Assembly (NCBI GenBank): GCA_036555325.1
Contig: DATBLQ010000043.1
Span: 94,455-158,454 of the forward strand
Reading direction: 5' to 3'
Source: DATBLQ01 sp036555325
Lineage (GTDB): Bacteria; Pseudomonadota; Alphaproteobacteria; Rhizobiales; Aestuariivirgaceae
Length of the DNA: 64,000 bases
The stretch's first letter is position 1; each line of letters starts with the position of its first letter. Shown here piece after piece: positions 1 to 8,647 of the stretch. The translations under genes and the position numbers were made by a program. A model generated the notes under the pieces. That model was not told where the DNA came from. It worked only from the letters and a program-made list of their open reading frames with translations, and did not search any database.

Positions 1-794
1 TCGATGTCCGACTTGAGAATCGGGCGCTCGAGCTTGCTCTTGCCCATCGTTATTCCGTAGATGATTGTCGGATCTGACTGCAGCCGCATTCTGTTCCGCA
101 GGCGATTGAGGAAGACGGCGGCAATTCTCGGACGTTCGCCTGGAATTGCTGTTTCCTTTTCCACTATTGATGCTAGAACCAGTGCCTCTTCCTTGCTGTT
201 GAGCGGTAAACCCGGGCTGCGTTTGTCCCACATCGCGTCGAACAGCTTTGCCTGTGCATCGCGCATCTGCTTGAGAATCCCGTTGCGCGTCATTCCACGC
301 CGGAACAGATAGGTTTCCGGTAGGATGCTTCCCTCTGCGACAGATTCGGTGATCTCGCCAGTTAGATTCTCGTGCCCCGACACGCGCTCGATAACCTGCG
401 CGGCGGTCCAACCTTCAGGCACCGTCAACTTATAGACGAGTTCCTTACCCGACACGATGAGCGCCATGACGTCCGCCATGCTCGCGTGCTTGGCAAACAG
501 ATACTCCCCAGCCTTCATGCGACGAAAATTGCGGGTGATGTATGCACTGGCAAGGAAAATCCTGTCATCCGAAATTATGTTCGCTTGCTTCAGCCCGCGG
601 GCGATATCAGGCGTGCTCGTTCCACGCTCGATCGTAAAGCTCCGGTCTTCGCTCAACGGGCCCGGTGCCTCAAAGACGCTTTTTCCATAAAGCGCTGCCC
701 CGCCCAGCAGAGCGCAAACGATCAGCAAGAATGTCGCAAGCGAGACCAGTACGCGGCTAAAGTGTCTGCGCTTCGGTTTCCTGTGATCGGCCAC
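1..794 (-). CDS. mltG: Endolytic murein transglycosylase MltG, cut by the window edge
   Basis: Reading the minus strand from a GTG at 794 gives about 264 residues before the window ends, so the C-terminus is missing. The protein starts with a short basic stretch, then one membrane segment (about residues 15-35), then a LysM-like region and the YceG/MltG catalytic core with ASIVEKET followed by RLQSDPTIIYG. MltG cleaves nascent peptidoglycan glycan strands at the inner membrane and helps set strand length. An AGGAGG lies about 10 bases before the GTG, which decides the start. The gap to the fabF stop is only 21 bases, so it is probably the last gene of the fabD-fabG-acpP-fabF operon, a common alphaproteobacterial arrangement. 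The family assignment is clear from the motifs. Confidence 0.93.
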   Translation of the reverse strand, partial: MADHRKPKRRHFSRVLVSLATFLLIVCALLGGAALYGKSVFEAPGPLSEDRSFTIERGTSTPDIARGLKQANIISDDRIFLASAYITRNFRRMKAGEYLFAKHASMADVMALIVSGKELVYKLTVPEGWTAAQVIERVSGHENLTGEITESVAEGSILPETYLFRRGMTRNGILKQMRDAQAKLFDAMWDKRSPGLPLNSKEEALVLASIVEKETAIPGERPRIAAVFLNRLRNRMRLQSDPTIIYGITMGKSKLERPILKSDI

Positions 795-815
795 TTCTCG
801 AGGCCCTCCTCAAGT

Positions 816-2081
816 TCAAGCGTCGAAACGGCGGAAAATCAAAGAGGCGTTAGTGCCACCAAAACCAAATGAATTCGACAGAACTGTGTTGATTTCCCCT
901 TTTTTCGCCTTGTGCGGCACAAGATCGATGTTGGTATCCACAGAAGGATTGTCGAGGTTAATGGTCGGCGGTGCAACCCCATCGCGAATCGCCAATAACG
1001 AAAATATCGCCTCAACCGCGCCGGCAGCCCCGAGCAGATGTCCTATCGACGATTTCGTTGATGACATTGACAGCCGGTCGCCCCGGTTTCCCATCAATCG
1101 CTCCACTGCCCTAAGTTCGATCTCGTCGCCGAGGGGCGTCGAGGTTCCATGGGCGTTGATGTAATCGATGTCATGCGCTGAAAACTTGGCTCGCCTGAGT
1201 GCTGCCTGCATGCAACGATAGGCGCCGTCGCCATCCGGCTCGGGTGCCGTGATGTGGTAGGCATCGCCTGACAGCCCGTACCCCATGATCTCCGCATAAA
1301 TCCGCGCGCCGCGAGCTTTTGCGTGCTCCAATTCCTCCATCACGACAACGCCGGCACCTTCCCCCATCACAAACCCGTCTCTATCACGATCATAGGGTCG
1401 CGACGCCTTTTCCGGTGTATCATTGAAGTTGGTCGACAGCGCCTTGCAGGCAATGAAACCGGCAATGCCTACGCGGCACACCGACGCTTCGGCGCCCCCC
1501 GCGATCATTACATCGGCATCGTCAAGAGCAATGAGGCGCGCGGCATCGCCGATCGCGTGCGATCCGGTAGCGCAGGCAGTGACAACCGCGTGATTGGGAC
1601 CCTTGCAGTCGTGCCGGATCCCAATGATCCCGCCGGCAAGGTTGATCAAACTGCCGGGGATGAAAAACGGACTGACGCGGCGCGGCCCCTTCTCATACAG
1701 CGTCAGGCTTGTTTCCTCGATGCCCGGCAGCCCCCCGATGCCCGAACCAACCATAACTCCCAGGCGGCACTGCTGCGCGTGGGTCTCCGCTTTGTAGCCT
1801 GCATCGGCCATCGCCTGATTGGCGGCGGCAAGGCCGTACTGGATGAATTCACCGTAACGACGCTGATCCTTGCCGTCCATGAAATGATCGGCGTTGAATG
1901 TTCCGTTGCTACCGTCTCCTCGCTTGACCTCGCAAGCGATGCGCGAAGGCAGGTCGGATGCATCGAATTTCGATATCTTGGTGGCGGCCGACTGGCCGGA
2001 AAGTAGTCGTTTCCAGCTTTCCTCGACATTCGATGCCAGCGGGGTGATGAGTCCCAATCCGGTTACGACAACCCTACGCAT
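816..2081 (-). CDS. fabF: 3-oxoacyl-ACP synthase II (FabF)
   Basis: Elongating beta-ketoacyl-ACP synthase of type II fatty acid synthesis; it condenses acyl-enzyme with malonyl-ACP in the cytoplasm. The 421-residue length is normal. The Cys-His-His triad is visible: Cys170 in VTACATG, His311 in NAHGTSTP and His348 in SSIGHLLGAAG. The C-terminal NSFGFGGTNA loop is also present. The ATG start has AGGAGG 10 bases upstream. It lies 141 bases downstream of acpP, in the same direction as the other fab genes, and directly before mltG. Nothing is unusual in the sequence. Confidence 0.97.
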   Translation of the reverse strand: MRRVVVTGLGLITPLASNVEESWKRLLSGQSAATKISKFDASDLPSRIACEVKRGDGSNGTFNADHFMDGKDQRRYGEFIQYGLAAANQAMADAGYKAETHAQQCRLGVMVGSGIGGLPGIEETSLTLYEKGPRRVSPFFIPGSLINLAGGIIGIRHDCKGPNHAVVTACATGSHAIGDAARLIALDDADVMIAGGAEASVCRVGIAGFIACKALSTNFNDTPEKASRPYDRDRDGFVMGEGAGVVVMEELEHAKARGARIYAEIMGYGLSGDAYHITAPEPDGDGAYRCMQAALRRAKFSAHDIDYINAHGTSTPLGDEIELRAVERLMGNRGDRLSMSSTKSSIGHLLGAAGAVEAIFSLLAIRDGVAPPTINLDNPSVDTNIDLVPHKAKKGEINTVLSNSFGFGGTNASLIFRRFDA

Positions 2082-2222
2082 TGGAAATGCGCCTCCTGAT
2101 CATGCGCAAGTCGATTGTTATCATGAAAAGCTGGCGCGAGGCTGTCAAACAGCAACCGTATGAGGAGAATAACTCTGCCGCCGCGAAATCCTGCCCATCG
2201 CAGGGCCCCGGCAGCCGGGCGA

Positions 2223-2459
2223 TCAGCCTTGACTCTTCTCGATGAACTTAACAGCGTCGCCAACCGTTTGGATTGTCTCGGCTGCATCATCGGGAATCTC
2301 GACGCCAAACTCTTCTTCGAACGCCATGACAAGCTCGACGTTGTCGAGACTGTCGGCGCCAAGATCATCAATGAAGCTGGCTTCGGGAGTGACCTTTTCT
2401 GCGTCGACCCCCAGATGCTCAACAACGATCTTCTTCACCCGCTCTGCAACGTCACTCAT
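2223..2459 (-). CDS. acpP: Acyl carrier protein
   Basis: A 78-residue acidic protein that carries growing acyl chains on a 4'-phosphopantetheine arm. The attachment serine is Ser37 in DDLGADSLDNVEL, the canonical DSL motif. GAGGA lies a few bases before the ATG. It sits between fabG and fabF, the usual place. The length and helix pattern match the primary fatty-acid ACP rather than a specialised carrier. Confidence 0.97.
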   Translation of the reverse strand: MSDVAERVKKIVVEHLGVDAEKVTPEASFIDDLGADSLDNVELVMAFEEEFGVEIPDDAAETIQTVGDAVKFIEKSQG

Positions 2460-2633
2460 GTTTGATAGTCCTCGTTAATGGTTCGGCAGCGCCACGCGAT
2501 TGCGCTATACATCAAGCCCCAAACAAACTCGCCTGTGCTCAAACCTGCGCTTGAGCCTGCGCTTCCTATCATAGGTCGCATGCGCAGAGAAAGGGCCAAA
2601 AAGGAACGGCTCTTGCAAGCCTCTTGACATCAT

Positions 2634-3374
2634 TCAAATCATTGCCATTCCGCCGTTCACATGCAGGGTCTGTCCGGTGACATAAGATGCTTCAGCGCTC
2701 GCCAGATAGATAACCGCCGCCGCAATTTCCGCAGGCAGCCCCAGCCGGCCGGCAGGAACGCTCGCGAGAATTGTTTCCTTTTGCTTGTCGGTGAGAGAGG
2801 CCGTCATGGGAGTTTCGATGAAGCCTGGCGCGATGCAGTTCACGGTAATAGAGCGGCTCGCGACCTCCTGGGCCAGCGCTTTGGTCATCCCGATCATCCC
2901 TGCTTTCGAAGCGGCATAGTTTGCCTGCCCGGCGTTGCCCGTCACCCCGACAATCGAACTGATACCGATGATGCGGCCGAACCGCCGCTTCATCATGCCG
3001 CGCAGCGCCGCGCGTGCGAGCCTGAACGCTGCGGTGAGGTTGATGTCCAGCACTGCCGACCAATCCTCGTCCTTCATGCGTATGGCCAGCATGTCGCGGG
3101 TGATGCCGGCGTTGCTCACCAGGATGTCGAGGGATCCAAGCGCCGCTTCGGCTGCCGGTACCAGCTTCTCGACTTCCTCGGCTTTGGCTAGATTGCATTG
3201 GATGCTGTGCGCCCGGTTGGACAGCTTCTCCTTGAGCAAATCGAGCGCCGCCTGCCGCGTCCCTGAAATGGCGACGCTGGCTCCTTGCGCCTGTAGGGCC
3301 TCGGCGATCGCTGCACCGATGCCGCCGGTTGCCCCGGTTACCAGCGCGGTTTTACCGCTGAGATCAAACAACAT
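2634..3374 (-). CDS. fabG: 3-oxoacyl-ACP reductase FabG
   Basis: NADPH-dependent reductase of the fatty-acid cycle and a classical short-chain dehydrogenase of 246 residues. It shows the TGATGGIG cofactor loop (residues 13-20), NAG at 88-90, and catalytic Ser140, Tyr153 and Lys157 (YAASK). The ATG at 3374 was chosen over upstream in-frame starts because the protein then begins MLFDLSGKTALVTG, the normal FabG N-terminus. The upstream part would only be a read-out of the overlapping fabD end. The start overlaps the fabD stop by 11 bases, which suggests translational coupling. The position beside fabD and acpP separates it from general SDRs. Confidence 0.95.
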   Translation of the reverse strand: MLFDLSGKTALVTGATGGIGAAIAEALQAQGASVAISGTRQAALDLLKEKLSNRAHSIQCNLAKAEEVEKLVPAAEAALGSLDILVSNAGITRDMLAIRMKDEDWSAVLDINLTAAFRLARAALRGMMKRRFGRIIGISSIVGVTGNAGQANYAASKAGMIGMTKALAQEVASRSITVNCIAPGFIETPMTASLTDKQKETILASVPAGRLGLPAEIAAAVIYLASAEASYVTGQTLHVNGGMAMI

Positions 3375-4326
3375 GTGCTTCACCCTTGATTGCGTCGAGC
3401 GCCTTGGAGATTTCCTCCGGCGTGCCGATCGCAATGGCCTTCGCGTCCGGCGCGTTCCGGCGCGCAAGGCCGGTCAAAACCTTGCCCGCGCCCACTTCGC
3501 ACAGCGTTTCCACTCCCTGTTTTACCATGAAGGCAACACTCTCGCGCCATCGCACCATTCCCGTAACCTGTTCGACGAGCCGCGCGAGAATCTCCCGAGG
3601 CTCAGTAATGGGTTTTGCCGTGACATTGGCAATGAGCGGCACGGCCGGCGCTGTGATTTTGACGGAAGCCAGCGCTTCGCCCATCACCCGAGCGGCAGGC
3701 TCCATGAGCGCGCAGTGAAAAGGCGCACTCACCGGCAGCAGCACGGCTCGCTTTGCGCCCCTCGATTTGGCGATGTCAACAGCACGCTCGACCGCCGCCC
3801 TGTGCCCCGATACAACGACCTGCCCATCGGCATTGTCGTTGGCTGCCTCGCAAACTTCTCCTTGCGCGGCCTCTGCCGCAATCTCCGACGCAGTAACAGC
3901 ATCGAGTCCCAGCAGCGCCGCCATGGCGCCCGTGCCGACCGGCGTCGCTTGCTGCATGGCGCGGCCGCGAATTTTCAGAAGCCGCGCAGCGTCGGCGAGC
4001 GTGAAGCTCCCAGCCGCGGCAAGTGCGGAATATTCGCCGAGCGAATGCCCCGCCACGAACTTCGCAAATGCCGGAAGCGTCACGCCATGATCGTTGGCGA
4101 GCACGCGCACGACTGCCATGCTCACGGCCATGAGCGCCGGTTGTGCATTCTCTGTGAGTGTGAGTTCGCTTTCCGGACCCTGCCACATGAGAAGCGAAAG
4201 CTTCTGCCCCAGCGCCTCGTCAACATCGGCGAACACCGCGCGCGCTGAGGCGAATGTGTCGGCGAGCCCTTTGCCCATGCCGATGTGCTGGCTGCCCTGG
4301 CCCGGAAAGATGAATGCGACCGCCAC
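3364..4326 (-). CDS. fabD: Malonyl-CoA:ACP transacylase FabD
   Basis: Transfers malonyl from CoA to ACP to supply FabF and the initiating synthase. The GTG at 4326 gives a 320-residue protein beginning MAVAFIFPGQGSQ, the family N-terminus. AAGGGG lies upstream at suitable spacing, and the longer in-frame extension has no family resemblance. The nucleophile is Ser95 in GHSLGE, and QPALMAVSMA and a conserved SAPFHCALM follow. It is the first gene of the fab operon and overlaps fabG by 11 bases. Confidence 0.95.
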   Translation of the reverse strand: MAVAFIFPGQGSQHIGMGKGLADTFASARAVFADVDEALGQKLSLLMWQGPESELTLTENAQPALMAVSMAVVRVLANDHGVTLPAFAKFVAGHSLGEYSALAAAGSFTLADAARLLKIRGRAMQQATPVGTGAMAALLGLDAVTASEIAAEAAQGEVCEAANDNADGQVVVSGHRAAVERAVDIAKSRGAKRAVLLPVSAPFHCALMEPAARVMGEALASVKITAPAVPLIANVTAKPITEPREILARLVEQVTGMVRWRESVAFMVKQGVETLCEVGAGKVLTGLARRNAPDAKAIAIGTPEEISKALDAIKGEAHVV

Positions 4327-4647
4327 GTCTGCTAACCCCTTGCCTCTTCGGCATCCATCATGGCAACCGCCTAATGTCAAGCTGGGCGGGCGGGAAAGCG
4401 AGCTCTCCAGCTATAGGCCTTTTGCTTGCAAATGCCGCTCTCACAGCCTATAAGCCCGCATCCTTTAGGTCCGGTTGGGGGCTGAAAGGAAGGCCTTGGC
4501 TAAAAGCCAGGCACGGGTTGAAACCCTTCTTCCCTTGTCCCCGCTCCCTCCGAGGAACCGTTACTCTGGCCTTTTCTTGCGATGGGCTCGAGTGAGGCTC
4601 TGCACCGGATCCGAAGGGTTGGAATATGAAAGAGAAGGCTCGCGCAA
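4327..4647. other. Divergent gene-free region between fabD and rpsF
   Basis: About 320 bases without a convincing gene. It must hold the promoters for the leftward fab operon and the rightward ribosomal protein operon. The short open frames here lack ribosome sites and family features. One sigma-70-like element facing rpsF is listed separately. I could not identify the fabD promoter. Confidence 0.6.
4426..4454 (+). promoter_or_regulatory. Candidate sigma-70 promoter for the rpsF operon
   Basis: TTGCAA at 4426-4431 and TATAAG at 4449-4454 are separated by exactly 17 bases and face rpsF. This would leave a leader of roughly 185 bases before the rpsF ATG. Ribosomal protein operons often have long regulated leaders, but no known leader structure was recognised. 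The call rests on consensus match only. Confidence 0.45.
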
Positions 4648-5154
4648 ATGCCGCACTATGAGCATGTATTTCTGGTTCGCCAGGATGCTTCGGCCCCGCA
4701 GGTCGAGACGCTGACGCAGCAATTCAAGTCCGTCATTGAAGGCAACGGCGGCAAGGTGACAAAAACGGAAAGCTGGGGCGTTCGCTCCTTGACGTTTCGC
4801 ATTAAGAAAAACCGCAAGGCCCACTATTCTCTCCTCAACATCGATGCGCCGCCGGCGGCCGTAGCCGAGATGGAGCGTCAGATGTCGATCAACGAGGATG
4901 TCATCCGATTTATGACGATCAAGGTCGACGAACTTGAGGAAGGACCTTCGGCGGTCATGCGACAGAGCCGCTCCCGCGATCGCGAAGATGATCGCGGCTT
5001 CGGCGACCGCGGCTTCGGCGACCGCGGCTTCGGTGGAGATCGCGGCTTTGGCGGCGGAGGACGCCGGGATCGGGCCGATCGTGGTGGTTTCCGCGACCGT
5101 CCGCGGGGCGGCCGCGAAGAGGAAGCTGCACCAACCGCTGAGGGGACAAGCTAA
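4648..5154 (+). CDS. rpsF: 30S ribosomal protein S6
   Basis: S6 sits on the platform of the small subunit and binds together with S18, encoded by the next gene. The N-terminal ~100 residues are the S6 fold, starting MPHYEHVFLVRQD and including SWGVRSLTFRIKKNRKAHY. The last ~60 residues are a low-complexity tail with repeated DRGFG units rich in Arg, Asp and Gly, longer than in Escherichia coli but of a kind common in this bacterial group. An AGAGAAGG-type ribosome site lies before the ATG. The stop and the rpsR start overlap as TAATG. Confidence 0.96.
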   Translation: MPHYEHVFLVRQDASAPQVETLTQQFKSVIEGNGGKVTKTESWGVRSLTFRIKKNRKAHYSLLNIDAPPAAVAEMERQMSINEDVIRFMTIKVDELEEGPSAVMRQSRSRDREDDRGFGDRGFGDRGFGGDRGFGGGGRRDRADRGGFRDRPRGGREEEAAPTAEGTS

Positions 5155-5399
5155 TGGCTCCGCAACAGGGACAAGCGCGCCGCCCGTTCTTCCGCCGGCG
5201 GAAGAGTTGCCCGTTCTCGGGCGAGGGTGCGCCTAAGATCGACTATAAGGACGTAAGGCTCTTGTCGCGTTTCATTTCCGAGCGCGGCAAGATCGTGCCG
5301 AGCCGCATAACGGCGGTCAGCGCGAAAAAACAGCGCGAGCTTGCTCGCGCCATCAAGCGGGCACGTTATCTCGCCCTTTTGCCCTACGTGATGAGCTAA
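5154..5399 (+). CDS. rpsR: 30S ribosomal protein S18
   Basis: An 81-residue basic protein of the small subunit, partner of S6. The RRKSCPFS start and the IDYKDVRLLSRFISERGKI core identify it, followed by RAIKRARYLALLPY. The start codon shares one base with the rpsF stop, so the two are translationally coupled. Two hairpins follow in the gap before the DUF2232 gene. Confidence 0.97.
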   Translation: MAPQQGQARRPFFRRRKSCPFSGEGAPKIDYKDVRLLSRFISERGKIVPSRITAVSAKKQRELARAIKRARYLALLPYVMS

Positions 5400-5405
5400 C
5401 ACTGG

Positions 5406-5458
5406 GCGCACCCCTGGCTAGGGGCGCGTTTCAGGCTGGGATGGAATGCGTCCATCCC
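5406..5458 (+). terminator. Paired hairpins in the rpsR-DUF2232 gap
   Basis: Two stem-loops are visible. The first, 5406-5427, pairs GCGC-CCCCT with AGGGG-CGC with one bulge. The second, 5438-5458, is a perfect 8-bp stem (GGGATGGA and TCCATCCC) with a 5-base loop. Neither is followed by a clear T run, so they look more like attenuating or mRNA-stabilising structures than full terminators. Confidence 0.4.
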
Positions 5459-5489
5459 TAACCCGTCTAGGGAGATTGGGGACAGCCAA

Positions 5490-6473
5490 GTGAAGACAAC
5501 CAACTGGATCTTCATTGCGATTATCGGGGGGCTCGCCGCGGCGCTGCTCCATGCGAGCGTCGTCGCGCTCACCCCGCTTGCAGCCATCCTCTTCTATGTT
5601 GCGCCCTTGCCCCTCTTCATCGTCGGCCTTGGCCAGGGATGGATTCCCGCCGCCGTGGGTGCAGCGGTCGGCAGCGGTGCGCTCGCAACTCTGTGGGGCG
5701 CCAAGGCGGGGTTGTTTTTTCTCATCGCTACTGCCGCGGGCCCCGTGATCCTGTCCAGACTTGCCCTTATCCATCGTTCCGCAACAAAGGCGGGTCTGGA
5801 GGGCGAAGCATCGCAAGGAAATATGCAATGGTACCCAGAGGGCAGACTGTTGCTGTGGGCCGCTGCATTGGCTGGAGTCCTCCTTACCCTTGTCATTATT
5901 CTTGTCGGCCCTGACGCCGAAACCTTTCAAGCGACGCTGAGGGACTGGTCGACGAAATTCGCCGAACCGATGTTTAGCGGCATCCCGGAAGGCCAGCGCT
6001 CGGGCTTCACGCAACTGGTGGATTTCATTGTCGCGCTCGCGCCCGTCGCCAGCGCCGCCGCCTGGCTTGTGGCGATTATGGGGAACTTGCTGCTCGCCTC
6101 CCGCATGCTCAAGGCCTGGGGCCTGTCCATCCGGCCATGGTCGCCGTTTTCCTCGCTGACATTCCCTCGTACGGCAGCAGTTGGGCTTGCCGCTTCATGT
6201 GCAGCGAGCTTCCTGCCTGGCACTGCCGGCCTGATCGGCTCGGTGTTTGCCGCACCCCTTTGCACTGCATTCGCGATACTTGGACTCGCTGTCATTCATC
6301 ACCTTCTCTTGCAGCATCCGGCAAGGGTGCCCCTGCTTGCCGGCCTCTACGCGGCGCTGATCCTGCTGAGCTGGATCGTCCTATTGCCGCTGCTGGTTCT
6401 GGGAGTTGCCGATCTCGGCTGGAATCTGAGAAAGCGCTCAAGTCCGCTTCCCCCCGTCAACCGAAACAGCTGA
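5490..6473 (+). CDS. DUF2232 family membrane protein
   Basis: A 327-residue polytopic membrane protein. Hydrophobic segments occur at about residues 5-30, 35-60, 65-85, 120-145, 185-210, 225-250, 255-275 and 285-310. The family resembles the YybS/DUF2232 proteins, whose molecular role is not established. Its place between rpsR and rplI is a frequent alphaproteobacterial arrangement and supports the family call. No catalytic motif is visible. Confidence 0.85.
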   Translation: MKTTNWIFIAIIGGLAAALLHASVVALTPLAAILFYVAPLPLFIVGLGQGWIPAAVGAAVGSGALATLWGAKAGLFFLIATAAGPVILSRLALIHRSATKAGLEGEASQGNMQWYPEGRLLLWAAALAGVLLTLVIILVGPDAETFQATLRDWSTKFAEPMFSGIPEGQRSGFTQLVDFIVALAPVASAAAWLVAIMGNLLLASRMLKAWGLSIRPWSPFSSLTFPRTAAVGLAASCAASFLPGTAGLIGSVFAAPLCTAFAILGLAVIHHLLLQHPARVPLLAGLYAALILLSWIVLLPLLVLGVADLGWNLRKRSSPLPPVNRNS

Positions 6474-6495
6474 GCGAAATTGAAAGGAGATCCCC

Positions 6496-7116
6496 ATGGA
6501 AGTGATTTTGCTGGAACGTGTCGAAAAGCTTGGCTCCATGGGCCAAGTAGTTAAGGTGAAAGACGGCTTTGCGCGCAACTACCTGCTGCCGCAAGGCAAG
6601 GCGATGCGTGCCACCGAAGCAAACAAGCAAAAATTTGAGCGCGAGCGCTCGAAGCTCGAAGCGCGCAACGCCGAACGACGCTCAGGCGCTGAAAACGAGG
6701 CGGTGAAGCTGAACGGCAAGAGCTTCGTTATCCTCCGACAGGCCGGCGAAAGCGGTCAGTTGTACGGATCGGTCACCACGCGCGACATAGCCGATGTGGC
6801 GTCGAGCGCCAACCTTGAGGTTTTGCGCACGCATGTGATGCTGGAGCAACCCATCAAGACCATCGGTCTCTACAAAGTGAAAATTGCCCTTCACCCGGAG
6901 GTCATCTCCGAGGTCCAGGTGAATGTTGCCCGCACCCAGGATGAAGCGGAAGCTCAGGCTCGCGGTGAGATCCTGACGGGAACCGTCTCCGAACGAGAGG
7001 AGGCGCGTATTGCCGCTGAGGAACTTTTCGAAGCGGAGGCTTTGGCCAAGGCGCAGCTCGAAACAAAAGAGCCGAACGAACAAGCCGACGAGAAACCTTC
7101 CAAGAGCAAGGGTTAG
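6496..7116 (+). CDS. rplI: 50S ribosomal protein L9
   Basis: L9 binds 23S rRNA near the L1 stalk and influences reading-frame maintenance. The N-terminal MEVILLERVEKLGSMGQVV and FARNYLLPQGKA are the conserved RNA-binding domain; a long helix and C-terminal domain follow (GQLYGSVTTRDIAD). At 206 residues it is longer than the ~150 typical of enterobacteria because of an acidic-basic tail after about residue 150. AAAGGAG precedes the ATG. It closes the S6-S18 operon. Confidence 0.96.
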   Translation: MEVILLERVEKLGSMGQVVKVKDGFARNYLLPQGKAMRATEANKQKFERERSKLEARNAERRSGAENEAVKLNGKSFVILRQAGESGQLYGSVTTRDIADVASSANLEVLRTHVMLEQPIKTIGLYKVKIALHPEVISEVQVNVARTQDEAEAQARGEILTGTVSEREEARIAAEELFEAEALAKAQLETKEPNEQADEKPSKSKG

Positions 7117-7141
7117 TTCGGGCTTTATGCGGCGCTCTTCA

Positions 7142-8509
7142 ATGGCGAACCGCCACCCATCCTATGTCTGCCAGAATTGCGGGGCGGCTGCAGCAAAATG
7201 GTCAGGCCGTTGCGATTCCTGCGGTGCCTGGAACACGATCATCGAGGAGGCAACCGCTGCTCCCCTTGCCGGCGCCCGGGGTCAGGGTCTGCCCAAGGGG
7301 CGCAAGGGTCGGCTGGTCGGGTTGAAAGGCGAGCTGCCGCATCCACCGCGGCTGCTCAGCGGCATCGCCGAACTCGATCGCGTTGCGGGCGGGGGATTTG
7401 TGCAAGGGTCAGCGGCGCTCGTTGGCGGCGATCCCGGCATCGGCAAGTCGACGCTTCTTCTGCAGGCCATGGCTGCGCTGGCGCGCAAAGGTGAGCGCGT
7501 GATCTATGTTTCGGGCGAGGAGGCAATCTCCCAGGTGCAGATCCGTGCCGACCGGTTGGGGCTGACGGATGCACCGGTCCTTCTCGCCTCGCTCACCAAC
7601 GTGTCGGATATCCTCGCCACACTGAGCGATGAGCCCCGTCCTCGCGCGGTGGTGATTGACTCCATTCAAACCTTGTGGACTCCGGTGATCGAATCGGCAC
7701 CAGGCACCGTGTCGCAGCTGCGCGCAGGTTCAGAAGCGCTCATCCGGCTGGCCAAAGCCAACGGCATCACTGTCCTCTTCGTTGGCCACGTGACCAAGGA
7801 AGGCGAAATCGCCGGTCCTAAGGTCATCGAGCATTTGGTCGATACAGTGCTCTATTTCGAAGGCGACCGCGGCCATCAGTTTCGCATTTTGCGGGCGGTG
7901 AAGAACCGCTTCGGTCCCACCGACGAAATCGGGGTGTTCGAAATGTCCGATGGCGGACTCAAGGAGGTCACCAATCCCTCGCGGCTCTTCATGGGCGCAC
8001 GCGAAACTGCAGCTCCCGGATCGGCTGTTTTCGCTGGGATGGAGGGCACAAGGCCCCTTCTCATGGAAGTACAGGCACTCGTCTCGCCCTCTGTCTTGGG
8101 CAATCCGCGTCGTGCCGTTGTCGGCTGGGACCAGAACCGCCTTGCCATGGTGCTCGCGGTACTCGAAGCCCGCGCCGCGGTAGCGATCGGCGCACATGAT
8201 GTGTATCTCAATGTCGCAGGCGGACTTAAGGTGCGCGAGCCCGCTGCCGATCTTGCCGTAGCGGCGGCACTCGTGTCCTCCATGACGGGTGCCATGTTGC
8301 CGCAGCAGGCTGTGTTTTTTGGTGAAATCGCCCTTTCCGGCTCGATAAGGCCGGTGAGCCAGAGCGAGGCCCGGCTCAAAGAGGCCGCCAAGCTTGGCCT
8401 TACCCGGGCTGTCCTGGCGGCAAACGGTGAGCCCCCATTGGCCCGGGGATTGGAGATAAAGTTGTTGGAAAATGTGGCCGATCTCGTAGCTTATGTTGCC
8501 GGCAGCTGA
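7142..8509 (+). CDS. radA: DNA repair protein RadA
   Basis: RecA-like ATPase that helps process branched recombination intermediates. The start at 7142 gives 455 residues beginning MANRHPSYVCQNCG. Cys10, Cys13, Cys24 and Cys27 form the N-terminal zinc finger, and Walker A GDPGIGKST lies at about 95-103. The RadA-specific KNRFG motif is near residue 258, and a Lon-like C-terminal domain ends the protein. Upstream in-frame starts at 7010 and 7127 exist but add sequence overlapping rplI or unlike the family. No strong ribosome site is visible for any of them. Confidence 0.95.
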   Translation: MANRHPSYVCQNCGAAAAKWSGRCDSCGAWNTIIEEATAAPLAGARGQGLPKGRKGRLVGLKGELPHPPRLLSGIAELDRVAGGGFVQGSAALVGGDPGIGKSTLLLQAMAALARKGERVIYVSGEEAISQVQIRADRLGLTDAPVLLASLTNVSDILATLSDEPRPRAVVIDSIQTLWTPVIESAPGTVSQLRAGSEALIRLAKANGITVLFVGHVTKEGEIAGPKVIEHLVDTVLYFEGDRGHQFRILRAVKNRFGPTDEIGVFEMSDGGLKEVTNPSRLFMGARETAAPGSAVFAGMEGTRPLLMEVQALVSPSVLGNPRRAVVGWDQNRLAMVLAVLEARAAVAIGAHDVYLNVAGGLKVREPAADLAVAAALVSSMTGAMLPQQAVFFGEIALSGSIRPVSQSEARLKEAAKLGLTRAVLAANGEPPLARGLEIKLLENVADLVAYVAGS

Positions 8510-8647
8510 TCTCGCCGCAATTTGGTGCCTGAACACGCGTTAATTTCGGTGGGAACTACGAAATCTTTACCGAAGACATGCCTGGAAAAGCTCCCTATAA
8601 AGCGGCCTTCCATTGAGTTTTGGCCATGAATATCGGACAGTCGAACC

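Noticed and set aside
2935..4248. 437-residue plus-strand open frame
   Set aside because: Antisense to fabG and fabD, whose catalytic motifs are all intact.
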